Assembly: GCF_964019385.1 (NCBI RefSeq)
Contig: NC_088645.1
Coordinates: 37,648,132-37,712,131, forward strand
DNA: 64,000 bases
Direction: 5' to 3'
DNA from: Sycon ciliatum
Taxonomy: Eukaryota > Porifera > Calcarea > Leucosolenida > Sycettidae
In this document: one piece after another, positions 63,233-64,000 of the stretch
Layout: every line of letters starts with the position of its first letter
How positions within the stretch are numbered: the first letter of the stretch is position 1
Notes under the pieces: generated by a model
Databases searched by the model: none
The model's input: the letters and a program-made list of their open reading frames with translations, nothing else
What the model was told of the DNA's origin: nothing
Made by a program: the position numbers and the translations under genes

Positions 63233-64000
63233 TGTATGTGCCTGGCCACAAGTGCCCAGTTGACTGTTGGCAACAGCGCAGCGTGAAAACACCGCTCCCA
63301 GGCAGGACTTGAAGCAGGTGTACATGCACATGTACTGCTCGTATCTCAATCATGGTCCTTGACCAACCCACTGTGCCTGCCTGGTGCGAACAGTTGCTGT
63401 TAAGGAAAGCCTGATAATCAGTGTCACGTGACCGCATGGCCACAAACCTCATATAACTTCCGGCAACTGCATTGATAAAAGTCAGAAGAAATGAAGAAAA
63501 TGTCCGGATCTGGACGTGCCTTTTCAAAAGAACACAAAGTCCAGGTAAAGCACCGTTCACTAGGAACACAACGTGTAAGTAGAGCGAAGATCACCTGCAG
63601 TTCAAGTACTGGCCAAGTAAAAAGCTTGTAGTATCGGTACATGTACAGATTATTATTATTAATTATTTGTGCATCACCTTCTGCACAAGAATTGCACTCT
63701 CCGGCAGGCCTCACGCATGCTCCTAGAGTAAACCATCAGCAAAGCGTCACTTCAGTTGACACTCAGCTCAGTTGAGAGCTGGTCCGAACAGCGAAACCTC
63801 CTCAATGAAGGTTGACATTGTTGATTAGCCAATACAGTATACGTGTAGATATTGATTGAACCACACCCTTTTCTAGGTAAAGGAGAGCGTGCCTGCAAGC
63901 TACAGGCGCAATGTTCAGAGCGAAGCAAAATGATGAAGTGCAAAACAAACCGTGATATACCCAACTGCGGAAGTGCCCTGGATATCAGAAATAGTTGATT

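Overview
The window looks like nuclear DNA from a marine invertebrate animal. It holds no bacterial operons, and most recognisable content is eukaryotic transposable elements: a Penelope-like element, a DIRS-type tyrosine-recombinase retroelement, 5'-truncated LINEs, tRNA-derived SINEs, and many short inverted-repeat elements of pogo-, hAT- and Kolobok-like type. A second mark is the very dense scatter of the self-complementary repeat ACATGT/TACATGTACATG. A sponge, mollusc or lancelet would all fit; I cannot name the species.

Layout. 0-2 kb: two inverted copies of a TA-flanked MITE on either side of a hAT-like MITE. 3.5 kb: small gene h1 (minus strand). 4.7-8.8 kb: a MITE, a Penelope-like ORF (reverse transcriptase plus GIY-YIG nuclease) with a hammerhead ribozyme behind it, then a truncated LINE. 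9.9-15.0 kb: a DIRS-type element with split direct repeats that looks whole and young. 16.5-20.6 kb: a TTAA-flanked element, one MITE nested inside another, and a pogo-like MITE. 22.4 kb: gene h2. 25.7-32.6 kb: an old local tandem duplication carrying genes h3 and h4. 34-37.6 kb: SINEs, a 1.4 kb hAT-like element and several MITEs. 38.6 kb: gene h5 (minus). 39.3 kb: a duplicated exon-like unit coding for a signal-peptide-like sequence. 42.7 kb: a THAP-like exon (minus). 43.5-45.8 kb: nested foldback elements, including an exact 335-bp inverted repeat around the 3' part of a tRNA-Leu that carries an encoded CCA, followed by a near-canonical hammerhead ribozyme. 48.7-60.4 kb: four small genes g1-g4. 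58-59 kb: a foldback element with hammerhead-like motifs in both arms, interrupted by a SINE. 60.8-64 kb: LINE fragments and long microsatellites.

Host gene content. Apart from transposons, the best-supported genes are nine short, apparently intronless ORFs of about 91-168 codons, nearly all with a TATA-like box 30-115 bp upstream of the ATG. They form two families. The g family (g1-g4) shares a tail motif L-x-R-[CR]-N-A-[KM]-[KR]-[WM]-K. The h family (h1-h5) shares a basic stretch followed by V-V-V-[RQ]. In the duplicated pair h3/h4 the conserved tail differs only at synonymous sites, which argues for selection on the protein. I recognise neither family. Together they are the best candidate here for an undescribed system: a cluster of compact TATA-driven genes. 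The other theme is the repeated presence of hammerhead ribozymes in or beside Penelope-like and foldback elements.
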